A stretch of DNA of 64,000 bases from Silvanigrella paludirubra (GCF_009208775.1 NZ_WFLM01000004.1:372001-436000); one strand, 5' to 3'. Shown: positions 19,115-31,024, numbered from the stretch's first letter. Made by a program: numbers and translations. The notes: generated by a model not told the origin, from the sequence alone.

Positions 19115-19391
19115 GGCAAGGTTTCCTTGTTAAATTAAATGGAATAAGAATTTTTGCTCCGCTCCCGTATGAAAGAGTACTTCAATAGAAAGAGCGTTAC
19201 TAGCAATCAAGGTTAGTGTTAAGACAATATCTGAAAAAGGGGAAGAGTTTTTTAAATATAGTATAAATATTAATATGTTATATAGGGGTCATGAATTCTT
19301 TTCTCAGTTCGCAAGGTTCTTAACCGAAAGAGATAAGTTAGCAAATCCTAATCTTATATGGTAAAAATCCATTGAAACCAAGGAAGCTACA
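19115..19391. other. Divergent intergenic region before PBP1a
   Basis: About 277 bases separate the TPR gene from the PBP1a gene. It must hold promoters for both directions. AAGGAAG just before 19392 is the PBP1a ribosome site. I find no convincing gene, operator or hairpin. Confidence 0.5.
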
Positions 19392-21989
19392 ATGATCAAA
19401 GATTATTTTAATAAGATCAGGTTGCTTGTTCAAGACAAGTTTAAAATATTTCAATTTATTATGCGAAATATTAAAAAATTTATTTTATTAATTATTATTT
19501 TATTTGGGGTGTTTTTTGTCTATGAGTTTCAAAAAATAAGAAAATCTTTACCAAATTTAGAAAAACTTTCAAATTATGAACCTGCATTGCCTACGGTGAT
19601 TTATAGCCAAGATGGAGTTAAAATTGCTGAAATATTTGAAGAAAGAAGATACCCAGTATTAAATAATGAAATGTCTCCGTTTCTTAAAAATGCATTTATT
19701 GCAGCTGAAGATGCTGATTTTTATAATCATCATGGATTTGATTGGCGAGGGTTTGGAAGAGCATTGTTACATTTTGTTACTTTTTCAAATCAAAAACAAG
19801 GTGGAAGTACGATAACACAGCAATTGGCAAAAAATGTTTTATTAACAAAAGAAAGAACCATTGTTCGTAAAATAAAAGATATTATTGTTGCTAGAGAAAT
19901 AGAAGAATCTTTTCCAAAAGATAAAATATTGGAACTTTACTTAAATACAATATATTTAGGAAATGGCTCCTATGGAATTGAAGCGGCAGCACAAAATTAT
20001 TTTCATAAAAATAATATGAAATTGACTTTAGCAGAATCGGCAATGATCGCTGGATTAACTCCGGCTCCTTCAGCATACGATCCAACGGACAATATGACTG
20101 CAGCTAAACAGAGGCAATCCTATGTTTTAGATAGAATGTTAAAAATAGGCATGATTACTAAAAATCAATATGACAGAGCAGTAAAAGAAAAGTTAATAGT
20201 ATTTAAAGCAGAATCGCCAAATAATAAAATTGCTCCTTATTTTGTTGCTGAAATAAAGAAACAACTTACAAATCAATTAGAGGTTGAAAATTTAGGAAAA
20301 AGCGGTTTAACTGTTTATACTACTTTAAATTCTAAAATTCAAAATGCAGCACAAATAGCAGTTCAAAACTTTGCTGATTTATATCAATCAAGAAGAAGTT
20401 TTAAAGGACCAATAAAACAATATGGGAATTCTTTTAAAGATCGTATTAAAGATCTTGTGAACTTATCTATTAAAGAAACAGAAGATGAAAGAGCTCTTGT
20501 TGCCTTTATAGATGAACCTCTTCATGCTGTTGGTATTATAACTCAGAGAGGACTAGGGGTAATTTTAGATGAAGACATTAGTTGGGCATTAAGTGCAGAA
20601 AGTGATAAAGAATCTGGAGAACCCGATATAAATAATGTTTTAAAAGTAGGTGATGAAATTCATGTTCAAAAAGTGAATAAAAAAATGCAGTCACGAATTT
20701 CAAAAGATAAAAAATTTATTTCTACTTTATTGGGTTATTCAAAATATTTTGAGAGTCAAGTGAAAGATAATATATTACGTTATACTTTATCAGATACCGT
20801 TGGAATTGAAGCTGCTGCAATGGTAATGGATTCGAAAACGGGTGAAGTTCTTGCTATGGTGGGTGGAGAACATTTTTTATTAAGCCAATTTAATCGTGCT
20901 ACTCAAGCAGAAAGACAAGTAGGGAGTAGTGTAAAACCATTATATTATTCTTATGCCATTGATTGCGGATTCAGCCCTGCCTCTAAAATTGATAGTCCCA
21001 AAATTGATTTAGATGGTTGGCAGCCAGAAAATTATGGTGGTAAAGAATCGGGGCGAACTACTTTATTACAGTCATTAGCACTAAGTTTTAATATTCCAAG
21101 TATTTTTTTATATCAATCTTTAGGCGCTTCTAAGGTAACAAGGCAATTGACTCGCTTTGGTTTTAATTGGCCATATTCAGATTTAAGTTTAGCTTTAGGT
21201 GCAGGAACATCTTCATTGCTTAAAATGGTTCAAGCTTATTCCATTTTTCCAAATCAAGGTAAAATGAGTTTAGCTTATTATATTCATGAGGTTGTTGATA
21301 GAAATGGTGAAGTTATTTTTTCTTCTAAAAATGAAAAAATATATCCTAATCAAGTAACACCACAATCACAAGAAGACGCTCCTTATTTACCAGGAAAATC
21401 ATCAGATAAAGTAGAAGAAAACAATTCGTTGCAAATGATTTCACCTCAGGCTGCTTATGTTACCTTAGATTTACTTCGTGCTGCAGTTAATATGGGAACA
21501 GGGCAAGGTGTTTTGGGTGTTTCATCTTATGTTGGTGGAAAAACAGGAACAACAAATGGAAATACCGACGCTTGGTTTATGGGTGTAGCGTCTCAACTTA
21601 TTGGTGGTGTTTGGGTTGGCTATGATGACAATTCAAAAACATTAGGTGGTGGTGGAACGGGGGCAGGTATGGCAGCTCCTATTTGGAAAACCATGATGCA
21701 AACCGCTGTTCGGGTTTATCCTTTGCAAAATTGGGTAAAACCCTCTGGCATTCATGAAATTACCATAGATAAAAATACTGGCGAGTTGAGTTCATCAAGC
21801 GATGCTATTTCTGTTCATGTTATAGATGGGACAGAGCCAGGCTCTGTTTATGCGCGAGATGCTTTAGATGATGGTAAAAATACGATGGATAATCACCTTG
21901 AAATAAGTAACAATCCAGACGAATTAAATAAAATTCCAGATGGATTGCCTAATCCATCTAAAGCAAAATCTAAAAATAAAGATCTATAG
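19392..21989 (+). CDS. mrcA: penicillin-binding protein 1A (bifunctional)
   Basis: This 865-residue class A PBP polymerises lipid II and cross-links peptidoglycan in the periplasm. It has one membrane anchor at about residues 31-46. The GT51 glycosyltransferase has AAEDADFYNHHG with catalytic Glu106, GGSTITQQLAKN (137-148), and FPKDKILELYLN. The transpeptidase has the SxxK box at Ser512-Lys515 (GSSVKP), SFN at 565-567 and KTGT at 717-720. An OB-like insert lies between them near residues 340-430, as in PBP1a. It is transcribed alone and ends in a hairpin shared with the convergent suhB gene. Confidence 0.92.
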   Translation: MIKDYFNKIRLLVQDKFKIFQFIMRNIKKFILLIIILFGVFFVYEFQKIRKSLPNLEKLSNYEPALPTVIYSQDGVKIAEIFEERRYPVLNNEMSPFLKNAFIAAEDADFYNHHGFDWRGFGRALLHFVTFSNQKQGGSTITQQLAKNVLLTKERTIVRKIKDIIVAREIEESFPKDKILELYLNTIYLGNGSYGIEAAAQNYFHKNNMKLTLAESAMIAGLTPAPSAYDPTDNMTAAKQRQSYVLDRMLKIGMITKNQYDRAVKEKLIVFKAESPNNKIAPYFVAEIKKQLTNQLEVENLGKSGLTVYTTLNSKIQNAAQIAVQNFADLYQSRRSFKGPIKQYGNSFKDRIKDLVNLSIKETEDERALVAFIDEPLHAVGIITQRGLGVILDEDISWALSAESDKESGEPDINNVLKVGDEIHVQKVNKKMQSRISKDKKFISTLLGYSKYFESQVKDNILRYTLSDTVGIEAAAMVMDSKTGEVLAMVGGEHFLLSQFNRATQAERQVGSSVKPLYYSYAIDCGFSPASKIDSPKIDLDGWQPENYGGKESGRTTLLQSLALSFNIPSIFLYQSLGASKVTRQLTRFGFNWPYSDLSLALGAGTSSLLKMVQAYSIFPNQGKMSLAYYIHEVVDRNGEVIFSSKNEKIYPNQVTPQSQEDAPYLPGKSSDKVEENNSLQMISPQAAYVTLDLLRAAVNMGTGQGVLGVSSYVGGKTGTTNGNTDAWFMGVASQLIGGVWVGYDDNSKTLGGGGTGAGMAAPIWKTMMQTAVRVYPLQNWVKPSGIHEITIDKNTGELSSSSDAISVHVIDGTEPGSVYARDALDDGKNTMDNHLEISNNPDELNKIPDGLPNPSKAKSKNKDL

Positions 21990-22007
21990 TTTAAAGTAAC
22001 GAATAAA

Positions 22008-22048
22008 AAAATAAATTATCACTAAAATTTTTAGTGATAATTTATTTT
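22008..22048. terminator. Shared bidirectional terminator of mrcA and suhB
   Basis: There is a perfect 20-bp inverted repeat (arms 22008-22027 and 22029-22048) around a single T. It has A-runs on one side and T-runs on the other, so it can terminate in both directions. The stop codon of suhB (22031-22033) lies inside the hairpin. Confidence 0.8.
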
Positions 22049-22852
22049 AATTGTGTTGAATAACTCATCGAATAATTGAGGACTTGATGCAATAATTCCT
22101 CTGTCTTGAATTGGGCAAAATTCTTTACCAGCAAAATTTGTTACGATACCACCCGCTTCTTCAATTAATAAACTTCCAGCAGCTGTATCCCAAGGTGCCA
22201 ATGGAGTTTCATAAAATCCCTGTGAAATTCCTCTTGCAGTATGTGCGAGATCTAATGCAGCAGCGCCATTAATACGAAGTCCTAACGATTTATTTTGTAT
22301 CGCTAGAATTGTTTTTGTTAAAGGAACAAGAGCATCTCCTTTATTCGAACTAAAACCTGTCGTAATACTTGCCATACGAAATTCTTTTAATTGAGAAATA
22401 TAAATTTGATTTCCATTGAAGAATGTTCCTTTACCTTTTTCAGCAAAATAAAGAGAATTTGTTGTAGGCTGATAAATGGCCCCTATTTGCGCTTTAAATC
22501 TTCCATTTGTGGTATATCCAAAAGCAATTGAGACACAATAATAAGGGTTCCCCTTTGAAAAATTTGTAGTTCCATCAAGTGGGTCAATAATCCAAGTTGG
22601 AAATGTGTTTTCATTTAAAGTGGAATATTTTGTAAGACCAGACTCTTCCGCTAGGATATCGTGGTCTGGAAATAATGCATGAATTTCATTTTTTATAAGA
22701 TTTTCGGAATGAAAATCAGCTTCTGTTACAATGCCCTGATCCCCTGATTTTTCAGTGATTATAAAGTTTTTTTGAAAGTAATGTAGAGTGCTAGCCCCTG
22801 CTTTTTGAATCAACTGCTCTAAAAATTCTTTATTTGGCTGTTTTTCTGTCAT
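22031..22852 (-). CDS. suhB: inositol-1-monophosphatase family protein
   Basis: This 273-residue Mg2+-dependent phosphatase of the IMPase/SuhB family has metal ligands in ILAEESG (Glu69/Glu70), DPLDGTTNF (Asp90, Asp93), and WDTAAGSLLIEEAGG near residues 219-233. Family members hydrolyse inositol-1-phosphate. In E. coli the protein also acts as a transcription factor in rRNA antitermination. AGGAG precedes the ATG. It may prefer another sugar phosphate or 3'-phosphoadenosine substrate, because these paralogues are hard to separate by motif. Confidence 0.82.
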   Translation of the reverse strand: MTEKQPNKEFLEQLIQKAGASTLHYFQKNFIITEKSGDQGIVTEADFHSENLIKNEIHALFPDHDILAEESGLTKYSTLNENTFPTWIIDPLDGTTNFSKGNPYYCVSIAFGYTTNGRFKAQIGAIYQPTTNSLYFAEKGKGTFFNGNQIYISQLKEFRMASITTGFSSNKGDALVPLTKTILAIQNKSLGLRINGAAALDLAHTARGISQGFYETPLAPWDTAAGSLLIEEAGGIVTNFAGKEFCPIQDRGIIASSPQLFDELFNTIKINYH

Positions 22853-23001
22853 GAAATCACTCCTGAATTCTTTGTTGTTTCTCTCTGTAATTATCCGTGA
22901 TACTCTAATTGATGGTGTTATTCACAAAGGAATAACTGAAAAGAGGAAAACGAACCCTTTTTTCTAAAGTTAAAAAGTAATTTAAATATGAAGGTTTTAA
23001 A

Positions 23002-24591
23002 ATGCATTGGTCAATATATTCCATTTTAGGCGCAACCGTAGTTGGCGTGTCAAGTGGTATTTTTCTAGCAAAGGTATTTGCTCGCCGTTCACTTGGAAGT
23101 ATGGGCGATATTCCTGTTAAGGAAAATAGAGAGGCAATTTTAAAAAGCGCAGAAGCCCAAAGAAAAATGATATTAGAAGAGGCATTAATTGCAACTAAAG
23201 AACAGTATTACTCTGAATCAGTTCAATTAGATAATGAACGTGAAATTATCATGGCTCATCAAGAAATTTATGAACAAGAGTTAAATGAAAAACAATCTGA
23301 GGTTGATAAGTTTTCAAATGAGTTAGAAAAGTTTGAAGAAGAACTAAATAAAAAGAAAATTCAAATTGAAAGTTCAAACATATCTATTAAAGAAATTGAA
23401 AATCAATGTAATGGTATTTATAAAAACTATCATTCTCATTTAGAGCAAAAAATAGGAAAAACTAAAAACGAATTTTATAATGAAATGTCTAAAGATCTTA
23501 TTGCGGCAGAAAAATTAGGCATTACAAAATGGCTTATGGAAAATTCGGAAAACTTAAAAACAGAAGCTCAAAAATTAGCTCGAGATTCTTTAAACTCTGT
23601 TTATTTACGCTATCAACCTTCTTTTATTTGGCCTAAATCTTCTTTTATAGTTCCTGTAAATTCAAAAGAATTATTAGCAAAACATTTTCATGAAGAATCC
23701 CCAATTATTCAATCCTTAATTCAAGGAACGGAATCTTCAATTAGCGTTTTAACTTTTAATGAAGAAATGCCTTCTGTTTTAAAAATAGCTGGTGGTGCTG
23801 GTGTAGATAAAGAAGTAATTCGATTAACTCTAGAAGAAATGCTAAATAAAGATATTTTTAATGAAGATAAAATAAAAAATATCTATGATAAACATAAACG
23901 TTTTGTAGATAAATATATTTTAAAAATTGGTGAAGATGCGATTAAAAATTTGGGACTTCCCTTGGATGTACATCCTGAAATATTAAAATTAATAGGTTCT
24001 TTAAATTACAGAACAAGTCACAGACAAAATCAGTACTTTCATTCCATTGAAGTGGCTAGGCTTGCTGGCATGATAGCGGAAGAAATTGGTGTAAATTCTA
24101 TGCACGCAAAACGTGCTGGAATATTGCATGATATTGGAAAAGCTCTTGATTATAAAATTGAAGGCAGTCATGCCGTAATTAGTGGTGATTATGCAACTCG
24201 TTATGGTGAAAAAGAAGAAGTTGTTGATACTGTTCTTGCTCATCACGATGATAAAATCGTAGAAACTCCGTACGCCTATATTCTAAAAGCTGCCGATGCT
24301 TTATCAGGAGCACGCCCCGGTGCGCGTGTTGATATGGAAGAAGGATATCATAGAAGAATTGATGGTATTTCAGGAGTGGTAAATAGTTTCCAAGAGCAAG
24401 GTGTAACAGGTTCGGCAATTATGCACGCCGGAAGAGAAGTTCATGTATTTGTCGATAATAATCGAGTAAAACAAAAAGATATTAATGGGCTTGCTGAAGG
24501 AATTGCGAAAAAATTAGAAGAACAGGTCGAATTTCCAGGCCAAATTCGAGTCACTGTTATTCGCAGAACAGAAATTACTGAGGTTGCTTAA
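23002..24591 (+). CDS. rny: ribonuclease Y with divergent KH domain
   Basis: This 529-residue membrane-anchored endoribonuclease initiates mRNA decay. Residues about 5-25 form the N-terminal anchor. A long coiled coil spans about 40-200. The HD domain holds HSIEVARLAGMIAEE and His376-Asp377 in GILHDIGKALD, and GARPGARVDMEEGYHRRI and IRVTVIRR follow as in the family. The KH domain (about 213-290) keeps its end, VIRLTLEEML, but lacks the usual GRIIGREGRN segment with the RNA-binding GxxG loop. VPVNSKELLAKHFHEESP stands there instead. Its 3' end overlaps the convergent Nudix gene by 17 bases. Confidence 0.88.
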   Translation: MHWSIYSILGATVVGVSSGIFLAKVFARRSLGSMGDIPVKENREAILKSAEAQRKMILEEALIATKEQYYSESVQLDNEREIIMAHQEIYEQELNEKQSEVDKFSNELEKFEEELNKKKIQIESSNISIKEIENQCNGIYKNYHSHLEQKIGKTKNEFYNEMSKDLIAAEKLGITKWLMENSENLKTEAQKLARDSLNSVYLRYQPSFIWPKSSFIVPVNSKELLAKHFHEESPIIQSLIQGTESSISVLTFNEEMPSVLKIAGGAGVDKEVIRLTLEEMLNKDIFNEDKIKNIYDKHKRFVDKYILKIGEDAIKNLGLPLDVHPEILKLIGSLNYRTSHRQNQYFHSIEVARLAGMIAEEIGVNSMHAKRAGILHDIGKALDYKIEGSHAVISGDYATRYGEKEEVVDTVLAHHDDKIVETPYAYILKAADALSGARPGARVDMEEGYHRRIDGISGVVNSFQEQGVTGSAIMHAGREVHVFVDNNRVKQKDINGLAEGIAKKLEEQVEFPGQIRVTVIRRTEITEVA

Positions 24592-25165
24592 ACTTTGCAT
24601 TTAAATAAGGTTCTGCAAGCAATATAGCCAATGCAGATAAAGCATTGGTTATTTGTCCTGTCCTTGCAAGCTGTAATGCTTCTTTAAAATCAATTAAATG
24701 CAATTTAATATTTTCAAATGGATCATCATGCGCAACAGGTGTTTGAAGAGGTTGAACATCAAAAGCAATAAAATAAGTTACTTTATTGCTAAGGATAGCT
24801 GCATTTGGTGAATAACCTGGTAATGATAAAATACGTTGGCTTGTTAAGCCAGTTTCTTCTTCAAGTTCCCTTATGGCCGCAAGAGTAAAGTCTTTTTCAC
24901 CTAAATTAACAGCTCCGCCTGGCACTTCTAAAGTAAAACTATTTGTACCAAAACGATGTTGTTCTACCATAACAATTTGACCCGATGCTGTTACTGGAAC
25001 AACATGAACCCAATTTGAACAATCCAATGTATAAACATTAAGATTGTGTTTTTTATCTAACGATTGAGCTTTTTGTTCTTTTACACGAAAAATACTGCAC
25101 TGATAAACAGTTTTTTCTTCGCTTAGCGGAAATAATTCAAGCTTTTTCTCGTTTGAATTAGACAT
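24575..25165 (-). CDS. Nudix hydrolase, ADP-ribose pyrophosphatase-like
   Basis: This 196-residue Nudix enzyme carries the Nudix box from about residue 84: GAVNLGE, then [11 protein letters not shown]. The preceding [18 protein letters not shown] is typical of ADP-ribose/NDP-sugar pyrophosphatases (NudF type), which clear free ADP-ribose. I take ATG 25165 as start. It overlaps the aldolase stop by 8 bases (ATGTCTAA), which suggests translational coupling. A TTG at 25186 would add seven residues. Neither has a strong ribosome site. Confidence 0.8.
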   Translation of the reverse strand: MSNSNEKKLELFPLSEEKTVYQCSIFRVKEQKAQSLDKKHNLNVYTLDCSNWVHVVPVTASGQIVMVEQHRFGTNSFTLEVPGGAVNLGEKDFTLAAIRELEEETGLTSQRILSLPGYSPNAAILSNKVTYFIAFDVQPLQTPVAHDDPFENIKLHLIDFKEALQLARTGQITNALSALAILLAEPYLNAKFKQPQ

Positions 25166-26195
25166 AGCGTTTTGCCATGCTATCAAGAGGAATTGCTTTT
25201 ATTTTTGAAGCTTGACCAGCTTGTCCAAATTCAACCATACGTTGTGCACAAACTTTTTTCATAGCATCGCGTGCAGGTACCATATATTTTCTTAAGTCGA
25301 ATTCAGATGGATTTGTAGATAAAAGTTTGCGAATAGCAGCAGTCATTGCAAGACGGTTATCTGTATCTACATTGATTTTACGAACACCATTTTTAATACC
25401 TTCTTGAATTTCTTCTACAGGTACTCCCCAAGTTTCTTTCATTTCTCCACCGTATTTACGAAATTCAGCTTGGAGTTCTTGTGGAACAGAGCTTGAACCA
25501 TGCATAACTAAGTGTGTATTTGGAAGGCGTCTATGAATTTCACGGATACGATCAATGGCAAGAGTTTTTCCGTCTGGTTTTTTTGTAAACTTATAAGCTC
25601 CATGGCTTGTACCAATTGCAATAGCAAGTGCATCTACTTTTGTAAGTTCAACAAATTGAGCTGCTTCAACAGGATCTGTTAATAATTGATCATGAGAAAG
25701 AGTGCCTTCAAAACCATGACCGTCTTCTTTTTCCCCTTTTCCAGTTTCAAGAGATCCTAGGCATCCAAGCTCTCCTTCAACAGAAATTCCCATAGAATGA
25801 GCAATACGAACTACATCTGCAGTAATGCGTACATTATATTCAAAATCAGAAGGAGTTTTTGCGTCTTCTTTTAAGCTTCCATCCATCATTACGCTAGTGA
25901 ATCCGTTTCTAATAGCGGATAAACAAGTTTGTAAACTATTGCCGTGATCTTGGTGCATCACAACGGGAATATCTGGATATAATTCGACAGCACCTAAAAT
26001 AAGGTGTCTTAAAAATACGTCATTCGTATAAGAACGAGCGCCGCGGCTCGCTTGAAGTATAACAGGGCTGTTTGTTTCTTTTGCTGCTTCCATGATGGCT
26101 TGAATTTGTTCAAGGTTATTTACATTAAAAGCGGCAACGCCATAATTATTTTCTGCTGCGTGATCAAGTAATTGTCTTAAAGAAATAAGTGCCAT
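25158..26195 (-). CDS. fba: fructose-bisphosphate aldolase, class II
   Basis: This 345-residue zinc aldolase of glycolysis splits fructose 1,6-bisphosphate. Visible family features are [13 protein letters not shown] at the N-terminus, the zinc/catalytic stretch [46 protein letters not shown] and [11 protein letters not shown]. The length fits the type B subgroup. I start at ATG 26195, which has GGAGG just upstream. The open frame extends another 47 codons upstream as a hydrophobic stretch, but that has no ribosome site and is absent from the family. It is co-transcribed with the downstream Nudix gene. Confidence 0.92.
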   Translation of the reverse strand: MALISLRQLLDHAAENNYGVAAFNVNNLEQIQAIMEAAKETNSPVILQASRGARSYTNDVFLRHLILGAVELYPDIPVVMHQDHGNSLQTCLSAIRNGFTSVMMDGSLKEDAKTPSDFEYNVRITADVVRIAHSMGISVEGELGCLGSLETGKGEKEDGHGFEGTLSHDQLLTDPVEAAQFVELTKVDALAIAIGTSHGAYKFTKKPDGKTLAIDRIREIHRRLPNTHLVMHGSSSVPQELQAEFRKYGGEMKETWGVPVEEIQEGIKNGVRKINVDTDNRLAMTAAIRKLLSTNPSEFDLRKYMVPARDAMKKVCAQRMVEFGQAGQASKIKAIPLDSMAKRYV

Positions 26196-26440
26196 TTTAG
26201 CCTCCATATCAAGTGAATACAAATCAGATCCCTCATACACCAGGTTATTGATGCATGCAAAGAACATCAGCAGTAGGACGAAGGGAAGGGCAAAGAATGT
26301 GAAAAAGAAAACGAATTGATTTTGATCAAATTTCATTAGATCTTAGATATTATTTGAAAATTTATTGATGTTGAGGTATTTTTTATAAGAAATCAAAGTG
26401 TATTTCGGGAAATAAGCAAAAAATCTAAGGAAGGTATTCT

Positions 26441-27550
26441 TTGCAAAAAAATCATAATCATGAATTAGATAATCCACTAAAGATTGCCATTTATCATACG
26501 GGTGCTTTAGGCGATTTATTGGTCTCAACAGCCGCTCTTTTTGAGTTGGCAAATTTGTATCCAAAAGCTAAATTTACTTTAATAGGCTCTGAATTATGGA
26601 AAGACATATTAATTCCAATTTATTGGCAACATATATCTCATATTTTAGAAATTAAAAATAAAAAATTTAGTAAGATAAAACTTCTTAAATCAAATAAACA
26701 AAATAATACTTGGGATCTGGAAAATACAAGTAAGACTTTTAAACAAATATTGTTAGAACATCAAATTTCGATTGATTTTCGAAGCGAAAGCGTTCGTTTT
26801 TCATTAAAATCTTTTTTATATGGATTACCAATTCGAATTGGTGCAAGTAAAAATAAATATGTAAAGCGACTTTTTACACATTTTACTTTGCGTGATAAAA
26901 ATAAAGAAGTTCATGAAAGAGATAGATATTTAGATATTTTGTCTTCTATAAATAAAGAATATATTGATAAAAGAAAAGAATTTTGGAAAAAAGAAGGATT
27001 ACCCCCTTTAAAATGGTTTCCAACTGATTATCAAGAGCATGTTAATTTATTAAATAAGAAAAAAATAATACTGATTAACCCTACTGCAAGTATAAGAGAA
27101 AAAGCATGGGAAAGTAAAAAATTTAGAGAGCTAGCTTTAAAACTAAAAGATATGAATACAGAAATAAAAATTATTGGCTCACCTAAAGAAACGGAATGGT
27201 TAAAAGAAGTTGCGCAAGATGATTTTTCAATAATACAACCGGATAACATTTTAAGTTTAGTAGATATCGTTAAAAGTTCTTCATTATTAATAACAAATAC
27301 GAGTTCTATGCAATTTATTGCAGCTGGTACAAGTACTCCAACTTTAACTTTAATGGGAAGTGCATCTCCTGAAAGATGGGGCGCATTAGGTTCAGGATCA
27401 TATTGTTTAAAAATAAATGAAAATCAGGAAAATTTTAAAAAAATATTTATCTCAAAAAAGAAATTAGATAAAATAAAGGAACAAATTGCTTATAATAAAA
27501 TTCCTGTGAATTTAGTTTTTGAAAAAGCGCAGGAAGTTTTACTGAATTGA
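26441..27550 (+). CDS. glycosyltransferase family 9 (heptosyltransferase-like)
   Basis: This 369-residue GT9 protein starts IAIYHTGALGDLLVSTAALFEL, the family's donor-side Rossmann start with the GxLGD motif. The second domain holds ILINPTASIREKAWESKKF, IKIIGSPKE, and ITNTSSMQFIAAGTSTPTLTLMGSASP, the usual sugar-nucleotide site. Family members add heptose to the lipopolysaccharide inner core at the cytoplasmic face. The start is TTG 26441 with AAGGAAGG upstream, and no in-frame ATG lies nearby. rmlAB at 31091-33009 are the nearest other sugar genes. The exact acceptor is unknown. Confidence 0.82.
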   Translation: MQKNHNHELDNPLKIAIYHTGALGDLLVSTAALFELANLYPKAKFTLIGSELWKDILIPIYWQHISHILEIKNKKFSKIKLLKSNKQNNTWDLENTSKTFKQILLEHQISIDFRSESVRFSLKSFLYGLPIRIGASKNKYVKRLFTHFTLRDKNKEVHERDRYLDILSSINKEYIDKRKEFWKKEGLPPLKWFPTDYQEHVNLLNKKKIILINPTASIREKAWESKKFRELALKLKDMNTEIKIIGSPKETEWLKEVAQDDFSIIQPDNILSLVDIVKSSSLLITNTSSMQFIAAGTSTPTLTLMGSASPERWGALGSGSYCLKINENQENFKKIFISKKKLDKIKEQIAYNKIPVNLVFEKAQEVLLN

Positions 27551-27552
27551 TT

Positions 27553-28863
27553 TTAATTTTTTAAAGAAGATAAATACTGAATTAAGGTGCTGTGCTCTGT
27601 AATTAAAGCAATTAAACAAATGACGGCTAATAACCAAAGAACTGGTGATATAATTTTAGCTTTTCCTACAAATACTTTTAATAATACATAACTGACTATT
27701 CCCCATAAAACTCCTTGAGTAATAGAAAACGTTAAGGGCATAAGAAAAATAGTTAAAAAGATAGGAATAATGTCGTCCAATTTCTCAGCTTGAATATGTT
27801 TTACGGTTTGGCACATTAAAATTCCAACAAATATTAAAACAGGAGTTGTTGCATATGCTGGAATAACAGTGATAATAGGAGCTAAAAATAAACAAGGTAA
27901 AAAACAAAGTGCGGTTACAATTGAACTTAACCCTGTTTTTCCTCCAGCTTGAATTCCTGCTGAACTTTCAATAAATACGGTTGCAGGAGCAGTCCCAAAT
28001 AAACTAGATAATGCTGAAGCAACAGAATCAACAAGTAAAGTTTGTTTTAATTGAAGTGGATTACCGTTTTTATCAATAAAGCCTGCTGACGTAGAAAGTC
28101 CAATGATTGAGGAAAGAGAATCAAATAAATTAGTAATAAAAATCGCTAAAATAACAGGGATAAAGCTCCATTTTAGAGATCCTATTAAGTCTAATTTAAA
28201 AAAATGAGAATCAAAATCTGGTAATGCAAACCATTGGCTTGGAAATTGAATTTGATTTGTTAAGAATGCAATTAAAGTAACGACGATGATAGAAAATAAA
28301 AAGGCATAAGGTTTTTTCTTATAATATAAAATAAAAGATATGATAAAACCTAATAAGCCTAAAGCTACAGTGTAATTTATATCACCTAAAGCTACAAATG
28401 TAGCAGGATTAGAAACAATAAGGCCTAAATTTTTTAATCCAATAAAAGCTAAAAACAAACCTATGCCGCATGACATCGCATGTTTCATATTACTAGGGAG
28501 ACATTCCACTATTTTTTGTCGAATTGGAAAAATAGAAACAACAATAAATAAAATACTTGACCAAAAAATAAGACCTAAAGCTGTAGGCCAAGGAATTTTT
28601 TCACCAATGATAAGAGAATAAGCAATAAAAACGTTTAAACCCATTCCTGGTGCTAATGCATAGGGAAGTTTTATATAAATACCAGCAATGAAACTCATTA
28701 AAAATGAAATTAATACGGTTGCTGTTAAGGCTCCTGTAATTGTCATTCCTGTTCCTGGAGAAGACATCACTTGAGGATTGACAATAACAATATAGGACAT
28801 GGTAAAAAAAGTAGTTAATCCTGCTATAACCTCTTGAGATATTGTGCTCTTTTTGATTTTCAT
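27553..28863 (-). CDS. AzgA-type adenine/guanine (NCS2-like) permease
   Basis: This 436-residue membrane protein has 12-14 hydrophobic segments and features of the AzgA/PbuG purine permeases. These are the start EVIAGLTTFFTMSYIVIVNPQ, LAPGMGLNVFIAYSL, and SSIIGLSTSAGFID followed by FGTAPATVFIESSAGI. It would import adenine, guanine or hypoxanthine with protons. It lies downstream of groSL on the same strand but beyond a strong terminator hairpin. No purine riboswitch is visible in the 90-base leader. It ends 2 bases from the convergent GT9 gene. Confidence 0.88.
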   Translation of the reverse strand: MKIKKSTISQEVIAGLTTFFTMSYIVIVNPQVMSSPGTGMTITGALTATVLISFLMSFIAGIYIKLPYALAPGMGLNVFIAYSLIIGEKIPWPTALGLIFWSSILFIVVSIFPIRQKIVECLPSNMKHAMSCGIGLFLAFIGLKNLGLIVSNPATFVALGDINYTVALGLLGFIISFILYYKKKPYAFLFSIIVVTLIAFLTNQIQFPSQWFALPDFDSHFFKLDLIGSLKWSFIPVILAIFITNLFDSLSSIIGLSTSAGFIDKNGNPLQLKQTLLVDSVASALSSLFGTAPATVFIESSAGIQAGGKTGLSSIVTALCFLPCLFLAPIITVIPAYATTPVLIFVGILMCQTVKHIQAEKLDDIIPIFLTIFLMPLTFSITQGVLWGIVSYVLLKVFVGKAKIISPVLWLLAVICLIALITEHSTLIQYLSSLKN

Positions 28864-28883
28864 GATTGCTCTTTCTTGTAAAA

Positions 28884-28918
28884 AAAAACTCTATACACAA
28901 AAAGTGTATAGAGTTTTT
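28884..28918 (-). terminator. Terminator of the groSL operon
   Basis: There is a perfect 15-bp inverted repeat (28884-28898 and 28904-28918) with a 5-base loop and a T-run on the minus-strand side. It lies about 40 bases beyond the groL stop codon, and transcription from there would otherwise enter the purine permease gene. Confidence 0.85.
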
Positions 28919-28956
28919 GTTAAGCGGTATTGCTTTAAAAGGCAACAAGGCAAAAA

Positions 28957-30675
<1,719 letters not shown>

Positions 30676-30972
30676 CTAAGCTTCAATAACGGCAAGTATT
30701 TCTTCTTCTTTGATAAGTAAAAATTCTTCCCCATCAATTTTTACTTCATTTCCACTCCATTTGCCAAATAAAACCTTATCTCCTGTTTTAATAGCAGGGA
30801 TTTGACGAGAGCCATTTTCAAGTATTTTGCCATTTCCTACAGCGATTACTTTGCCTTCAACTGGTTTTTCTTTAGCATTGTCTGGGATAAGAATTCCACC
30901 AGAAGTCTTTTGTTCCGCTTCTAAACGTTTTAAAAGAATTCGGTCATTAAGAGGGCGAATAGACTTATTCAT
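30676..30972 (-). CDS. groS: 10 kDa co-chaperonin GroES
   Basis: This 98-residue co-chaperonin caps the GroEL ring. It starts [19 protein letters not shown], carries the mobile loop with SGGILIPD that binds GroEL, and ends with the family's [14 protein letters not shown] precedes the ATG. It is first in the groS-groL operon. Confidence 0.96.
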   Translation of the reverse strand: MNKSIRPLNDRILLKRLEAEQKTSGGILIPDNAKEKPVEGKVIAVGNGKILENGSRQIPAIKTGDKVLFGKWSGNEVKIDGEEFLLIKEEEILAVIEA

Positions 30973-31024
30973 AAATATCTCCTATTGAGAGGTTTGGTAT
31001 TTGCCCACAAGTGGCATTAGCTAT

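Noticed and set aside
18844-19188. Several open frames on both strands across the histidine-rich tract
   Set aside because: They are shadow frames of the repetitive CAT/GAT codons of the TPR gene and lack plausible composition and ribosome sites.
26196-26336. A 47-codon hydrophobic N-terminal extension of the aldolase that looks like a signal or membrane anchor
   Set aside because: It has no ribosome site and no family counterpart, while the downstream ATG 26195 has GGAGG and gives the normal length. It is upstream non-coding sequence.
28864-28956. A purine riboswitch before the adenine/guanine permease
   Set aside because: The leader is only about 90 bases, dominated by the groSL terminator hairpin, and shows no purine-aptamer core.
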